Shown here piece after piece: positions 15,036 to 16,211 of a DNA stretch of 16,211 bases. The stretch spans positions 1-16,211 of the forward strand of contig JALOTS010000011.1 of assembly GCA_025457785.1 (NCBI GenBank). The letters run 5' to 3'. The translations under genes were made by a program, and so were the position numbers. Each line of letters starts with the position of its first letter. Positions within the stretch are counted from its first letter, which is position 1. The DNA comes from Pontiellaceae bacterium. GTDB lineage: Bacteria > Verrucomicrobiota > Kiritimatiellia > Kiritimatiellales > Tichowtungiaceae. The notes below the pieces were generated by a model. The model had not been told where the DNA came from. It did not search any database and saw only the letters and a list, made by a program, of their open reading frames with translations.

Positions 15036-15908
15036 ATGAACAGTAACGAATCCACAAAAGCGGTTTTTCTGACGTTTCAGCGCAACGAGATTACAGAGCA
15101 TCAGATTTACCGCAAGTTGGCGGAGATGACGAAAGATGCGGCCAACCGCGAAGTGCTTCTCCGCATCGCGGACGACGAATTGCGCCATTACGGGCAATGG
15201 AAAACAGCGACCGGGCAGGATGTTGCGCCAAACCGGCTCAAGGTCTGGAAGTACGTCTGCATTGCGCGGATTTTCGGACTGACGTTCGGGATCAAACTGA
15301 TGGAAGCGGGAGAAAAGGCGGCACAGAATAAATATGGCGCATATGAAACCCCGTTCGAGCCGGCCGGTCAGATGGCGGAAGACGAAAACAGTCACGAACA
15401 GGCGCTGATCGGCATGCTGGACGAGGAAAGGCTGCGTTACACCGGATCAATTGTGCTGGGGCTCAACGACGCGCTGGTCGAACTGACCGGCGCGCTGGCC
15501 GGGTTCACGCTGGCGTTGCAGAACACCAGACTGATTGCGCTGACCGGCGCGATCACCGGCATCGCGGCAGCCTTTTCGATGGCGGCATCGGAATATCTTT
15601 CAACGAAGGCGGAGGATACAGAAAAGCATGCCGGGAAAGCGTCAGTCTATACCGGGATCGCTTACATTCTGACGGTACTGACGCTGATTTCGCCCTACCT
15701 GGTTTTTAAGAACTACTTCGTTTGCCTGGCCGTCACATTGACACTCGGTGTGCTGATTATCGCATCGTTTAATTACTACATCGCGGTCGCCAAAGACCTC
15801 CCGTTCCGCCGGAGGTTTCTGGAAATGACCGTCCTGAGCCTCGGCGTGGCGGCGGTCAGTTTTCTCATCGGCTTCCTGCTTCGGAAATTCACCGGCATTG
15901 AAATTTAA
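15036..15908 (+). CDS. Ferritin-like/VIT1 family iron or manganese transporter
   Basis: 290 residues from ATG 15036; a GTG at 15027 would add three residues but overlaps the -10 box. The N-terminal half (about 10-125) is a ferritin/rubrerythrin-like four-helix domain with spaced metal ligands: E18 and E21 (RNEITEHQIY), DDELRHYGQW near residue 50 (ExxH) and EDENSHEQAL near residue 115 (ExxxHE). The C-terminal half (about 130-290) is a VIT1/CCC1 membrane domain with about five helices: GSIVLGLNDALVELTGALAGFTLAL, ITGIAAAFSMAASEYLSTKAED and three further hydrophobic segments. Relatives with this fusion (MbfA-like, VIT1/CCC1 family) export or sequester Fe2+/Mn2+ across the inner membrane and are often controlled by iron. 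Here the gene is divergent from the sigma operon and convergent with a small gene. Metal specificity is not determined. Confidence 0.92.
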   Translation: MNSNESTKAVFLTFQRNEITEHQIYRKLAEMTKDAANREVLLRIADDELRHYGQWKTATGQDVAPNRLKVWKYVCIARIFGLTFGIKLMEAGEKAAQNKYGAYETPFEPAGQMAEDENSHEQALIGMLDEERLRYTGSIVLGLNDALVELTGALAGFTLALQNTRLIALTGAITGIAAAFSMAASEYLSTKAEDTEKHAGKASVYTGIAYILTVLTLISPYLVFKNYFVCLAVTLTLGVLIIASFNYYIAVAKDLPFRRRFLEMTVLSLGVAAVSFLIGFLLRKFTGIEI

Positions 15909-16171
15909 GCCTGTTCCGCCGCATATTTTTTACCGGTTTTCAGATCCGCCCTGACCTGTGAAATAATTTCCAGCATGCGCCGGGCCCGCGCACGGATGTT
16001 TGCATCCGAGTGGGTCACCCGCGAATTCCATTTTTTGTACTCTTCCATCACACGGGTTTTAGCCTCACGGGCGGTCATGCCGTCGTACAATCCCAGCAGG
16101 CAGTCCGGCGGGACTTCCTGCAAATCGTGTTCCATCAGGAAGCGATCCACCAACCGGGTAAAGGTGCTCAT
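15905..16171 (-). CDS. Small helical protein of unknown function
   Basis: 88 residues if the start is ATG 16171 (MSTFTRLVDRFLMEHDL). A GTG at 16207 would add 12 residues, and the frame stays open to the window edge, so the true start may lie outside; a CATAAT (-10-like) at 16196-16201 mildly favours the internal ATG, though the ribosome binding site is weak. The chain looks entirely helical and charged: an N-terminal helix, a turn with EVPPDCLLGLYDGMT, then a long helix AREAKTRVMEEYKKWNSRVTHSDANIRARARRMLEIISQVRADL. No signal peptide, transmembrane helix or catalytic motif is seen. The family is not recognised. Its TAA overlaps the TAA of the metal transporter in the sequence TTAA, with no room for a terminator. 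Confidence 0.65.
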   Translation of the reverse strand: MSTFTRLVDRFLMEHDLQEVPPDCLLGLYDGMTAREAKTRVMEEYKKWNSRVTHSDANIRARARRMLEIISQVRADLKTGKKYAAEQA

Positions 16172-16211
16172 ATCCGCGCCGATCCCGACGCAAAGATTAT
16201 GAAACACCGGA

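Overview
The window most resembles a marine or anaerobic member of the PVC superphylum, probably Kiritimatiellota. This is inferred from gene content only: a sulfatase, an exported Hcp-like protein with a PxPTMxxLDEI leader, and an ECF sigma / anti-sigma-VWA / giant envelope protein operon. Base composition is moderately GC-rich, coding density is high, and AGGAG-type ribosome binding sites are common. No rRNA, tRNA or CRISPR array was seen.

Left part (1-4160), all on the + strand: the 3' end of a formylglycine-type sulfatase, a lipoprotein joining a BamE/SmpA-like domain to a thioredoxin domain, a phosphomannomutase/phosphoglucomutase with all its signature motifs, and an exported protein of unknown function. 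Two hairpin terminators close this block.

Middle (4161-5596): a low-density accessory patch. It holds a leftward gene for a Sec-targeted Hcp-fold protein with no type VI secretion genes nearby. Beside it lies the 5' end of a decayed IS110-family element, with structured DNA in front of a frameshifted and truncated recombinase start. The rest of the patch holds only short repeats and no convincing gene.

Right part (5597-14765), all on the - strand: a tightly packed three-gene operon. It encodes an ECF sigma factor; a membrane anti-sigma factor whose outer part is a YfbK-like VWA protein with an intact MIDAS; and a 2,100-residue membrane protein whose two halves are diverged copies of each other, offset by about 1,056-1,059 residues. 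The sigma and VWA genes overlap by ATGA, and the ribosome binding site of the giant gene overlaps the VWA stop codon. The likely theme is envelope sensing: the VWA and giant proteins would meet outside the membrane and control release of the sigma factor. This unit is the best candidate for a poorly described system here.

Far right (14766-16211): a divergent + strand gene for a ferritin-like/VIT1 metal transporter, apparently read from a leaderless promoter built on a 13-bp tandem repeat. It is followed by a convergent small - strand gene of unknown function whose stop codon overlaps the transporter's.
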